Shown: one piece after another, positions 61,972 to 64,000 of the stretch
Numbering within the stretch: position 1 is the first letter of the stretch
How the letters are laid out: each line of letters opens with the position of its first letter
NCBI RefSeq assembly: GCF_000718325.1
Contig: NZ_JOFV01000014.1
Span: 1 to 64,000 of the forward strand
DNA: 64,000 bases
DNA from: Oerskovia turbata
GTDB lineage: Bacteria; Actinomycetota; Actinomycetes; Actinomycetales; Cellulomonadaceae
Direction of reading: 5' to 3'
Program-made: the position numbers and the translations under genes
The notes under the pieces: generated by a model
Told to the model about the DNA's origin: nothing
The model's database searches: none
What the model saw: the letters and a program-made list of their open reading frames with translations, nothing else

Positions 61972-62677
61972 GATCACGGACATGACGGTCGCGTACGGGC
62001 GGATCGAGGCCGTGCGCGGCGTGTCGATCACGGTCGAGGAGGGCGAGCTCGTGACCCTCATCGGGGCCAACGGTGCCGGGAAGACGACGACCATGCGCGC
62101 GGTCTCGGGGATCCGGCCGCTGTCGCGCGGGAAGATCGTGTTCGACGGCAAGGACATCACGCGCATGAAGCCGCACCTGCGGGTCCTGGAGGGGATCGTG
62201 CAGGCGCCCGAGGGGCGCGGGATCTTCCCCGGCATGACGGTCCTGGAGAACCTCGAGATGGGGGCCTACGGGCGCGCGTTCGAGAACAGGGCCGTGCACG
62301 ACGAGACGCTGGCCCGGGTCTTCGAGCTGTTCCCGCGGCTCGAGGACCGTACGTCGCAGGTGGGCGGGACCATGTCCGGGGGCGAGCAGCAGATGCTCGC
62401 GATCGGGCGCGCGCTCATGGCCAGGCCGCGGCTCATGCTGCTCGACGAGCCGTCGATGGGCCTGGCGCCCATGGTCATCCAGCAGATCTTCCGGATCGTC
62501 TCGGAGATCAACGCGCAGGGCACCACGGTCCTGCTCGTGGAGCAGAACGCGCGGCAGGCGCTCTCGCGCTCGCACCGCGCGTACGTGCTCGAGACGGGGG
62601 AGGTCGTGCGTTCCGGGGGCGGTCGGGAGCTGCTCGCGGACCCGAGCATCAAGGAGGCATACCTCGGGGTCGCGTGA
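61958..62677 (+). CDS. livF: Branched-chain amino-acid ABC transporter ATP-binding protein LivF
   Basis: 239 aa, the usual LivF length. Walker A GANGAGKTT, IVQAPEGRGIFPGMTV, signature MSGGEQQMLAIGRAL, Walker B LMLLDEPSMGLAP and H-loop LVEQNARQAL. Last gene of the Liv operon; the hairpin at 62696 follows. Confidence 0.95.
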
Positions 62678-62695
62678 CCTCGTCACCCGGGTGAC

Positions 62696-62763
62696 TGTCC
62701 CCAGACCTGTGGATAACTTTGTGGACAGTTCTGGGGACAAGGTGTGGAGCACGGTGTGGACAG
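62696..62763. promoter_or_regulatory. DnaA-box-like cluster with a hairpin after livF
   Basis: TGTGGATAA at 62708 is a perfect DnaA box (complement of TTATCCACA). TGTGGACAG at 62720 and 62755 and TGTGGAGCA at 62743 are weaker matches in the same orientation; starts are 12, 23 and 12 bases apart. The first two are enclosed by a perfect 10-bp inverted repeat (62696-62705 and 62730-62739), which may also end the Liv and nagZ transcripts that converge here. Confidence 0.5.
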
Positions 62764-62780
62764 GTGCGACCGGCGGTCCT

Positions 62781-63992
62781 TCATGACCCCAGGCGCTCCT
62801 TGGCCGCCAGCACCCGCAGCACCGCGGCGTCGACCTTGCCGGCGAAGGCGGGGTCGGCCTGCGCGCGCTCGACGAGGGCGGTCGCCATCTGGGGGATCAC
62901 GGTCGGGTCGGCCGAGGCGAGCACCAGGTCGCCCCCTGCCGCGATCGTCAGGACCGCCCGCTCGCCGGGCGACCACGCCTGCACCTGCTCGGCCGCCGAG
63001 ACGTCGTCGGTGACGACGACGCCCCCGAAGCCGAGGTCGCCGCGCAGCAGCCCGTCCACGACCACGGGCGAGAACGCCGCGGGGAGGCTGCCGTCGATCT
63101 GGTCGTAGATCGCCGTCGACGTCATGACGAACGCCGCGCCCGCCTCGATCCCGGACCGGAAGGCCGCGACCGACGGGTCGTCGCGCGTCGTCACGGTGTC
63201 GCGCACGTCCGCGGTCGTGTCGGTGTTGCCTCCGACGCGTCCCAGCCCCGGGAAGTGCTTGATCGCGACGTCGACGCCGCTCGCCTCCATGCCCGCGCTG
63301 AACGCGTTCGCGTGCGACGTCACGCTCTCGACCTCGAACCCGTAGTTCCGTTCGAAGTACCCGATCGGCGCGTTGGTCGCCGCCGTCCCGGGGCTCGTCA
63401 CGACGTCCATGACGGGTGCGAGGTTGAGGCCGATCCCCGCGTCGGCGAGCTCTCGGCCCCACGTGGTCGCCTGGCCCTGGAGGTCCGCGGGGGCGAGCGC
63501 GGACTGCTCCATGGCGCTCGGCACGTCGGAGAAGCCGGGTCCGCGGAGCACCTGGACCCTGCCGCCCTCCTGGTCGGTCGCTACGAGCATCGGCGTCCCG
63601 TGCGTCGTCTCGTCGGTCACCAGGGCCGTGAACGAGTCGACGAGGTTCTTGACCGGTGCCACGCCGGCCTGGGTGCGCCCCGCGAGGAACACGTTGCCCA
63701 CGTGGTGCTGGTGGACCGCGTCGTAGCTCGCCTGGTCGATCTTCCCCACGTCGACCCCGACCATGAGGAGCTGGCCCACCTTCTGCTCCAGGCTCCACCC
63801 GGCGAGAGGGTCCGGGGCGTCGGTGGTCGGGTCGGGTGCGGGGGCGGGCGTCTCGGTCGCGGTGGGAAGGGTCGTGCCCGACGGCGGAGCGCTCGTCGGG
63901 GAGGGCGTCCCACCTCCCGGCGAGCACGCGGCGAGCAGCAGGACGGTGGTGAGCAGGGTGGCGCTCGTGGCGCCTCGACGGGACGGCCTCAT
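62781..63992 (-). CDS. NagZ-like family-3 glycoside hydrolase lipoprotein
   Basis: 403 aa. Lipobox LLAAC with Cys 23, a Pro/Thr/Ser linker to about 60, then the GH3 barrel: LMVGVDVGKIDQ, VATDQEGGRVQVL, GIGLNLAPVMDV, AIKHFPGLGRVGGNTDT and the nucleophile region VVVTDDVSAAEQV. The family removes beta-N-acetylglucosamine from muropeptides or other glycans. The usual D-(S/T)-H of the NagZ loop reads DTT here, so the catalytic His is not where expected. The ATG is close to the window edge, but the gene is complete. Confidence 0.9.
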   Translation of the reverse strand: MRPSRRGATSATLLTTVLLLAACSPGGGTPSPTSAPPSGTTLPTATETPAPAPDPTTDAPDPLAGWSLEQKVGQLLMVGVDVGKIDQASYDAVHQHHVGNVFLAGRTQAGVAPVKNLVDSFTALVTDETTHGTPMLVATDQEGGRVQVLRGPGFSDVPSAMEQSALAPADLQGQATTWGRELADAGIGLNLAPVMDVVTSPGTAATNAPIGYFERNYGFEVESVTSHANAFSAGMEASGVDVAIKHFPGLGRVGGNTDTTADVRDTVTTRDDPSVAAFRSGIEAGAAFVMTSTAIYDQIDGSLPAAFSPVVVDGLLRGDLGFGGVVVTDDVSAAEQVQAWSPGERAVLTIAAGGDLVLASADPTVIPQMATALVERAQADPAFAGKVDAAVLRVLAAKERLGS

Positions 63993-64000
63993 GCTTCGAC

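Overview
The window is a continuous stretch of very GC-rich DNA (about 70% or more by eye) with dense genes, short gaps and many 4-nt ATGA/GTGA overlaps. The gene set points to a free-living Actinomycetota, probably order Micrococcales: DevR/DevS, SbcCD, an actinobacterial HrpA, LmeA-like DUF2993 proteins, an excalibur-domain protein, ABC-F and CspA. The order is inferred from gene content and protein style, not from a database search. No rRNA, tRNA, CRISPR array, transposase or phage gene was seen.

Layout. 1-7.8 kb: tail of an unidentified gene, an FG-GAP-like membrane protein, an App1-type phosphatase, a tag-sdaA pair (3-methyladenine glycosylase and serine dehydratase), a large YhgE-like rod protein behind a palindromic operator, and a short-chain dehydrogenase. 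7.9-17 kb: the giant helicase HrpA, a GAP-family membrane protein, a deletion scar joining fragments of an AlbA_2-type gene and a DUF427 gene, repeat arrays and small exported proteins. 17-21.5 kb: an acyltransferase with a coupled leader ORF, then devR, a mazEF module and devS, then doxX with a DevR-box-like site nearby. 21.5-31.8 kb: an APH-like kinase, DUF2332, a coiled-coil lipoprotein, a VanY-type carboxypeptidase, a C-terminally truncated deaminase, an ABC-F protein behind a three-codon leader, PrsW, YbaK and a STAS protein. 31.9-37.6 kb is a DNA-repair block: sbcD (carrying a near-perfect parS), sbcC, a type-5 uracil-DNA glycosylase and a VOC protein. 37.9-46.8 kb: DUF2993, a heterodimeric ABC exporter and a polar amino-acid ABC importer with two binding proteins. 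47-56.8 kb: excalibur protein, a 1314-aa nuclease-helicase, unknown proteins, cspA, a polysaccharide deacetylase and an aldo/keto reductase. 57-64 kb: a complete branched-chain amino-acid (Liv) operon, a DnaA-box-like cluster and a NagZ-like lipoprotein.

The most unusual content is not a single operon but the DNA structure. A 42-bp palindromic element (14-bp arms, 14-nt loop) occurs three times inside coding sequence, in frame and in the same orientation, adding a related 14-aa insert to HrpA (twice) and to the ABC-F protein. Two further repeat families occur in intergenic DNA (a CATGCGGT-type element at 14.75 and 37.75 kb, and GTCACCSTCGGC arrays at 15.8 and 46.9 kb). Several genes have a TANNNT -10 hexamer 6-7 nt before the start codon, the arrangement of leaderless transcripts. 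A parS-like site in sbcD and DnaA-box-like sequences at 62.7 kb suggest, but do not prove, that the window is in the origin-proximal part of the chromosome.
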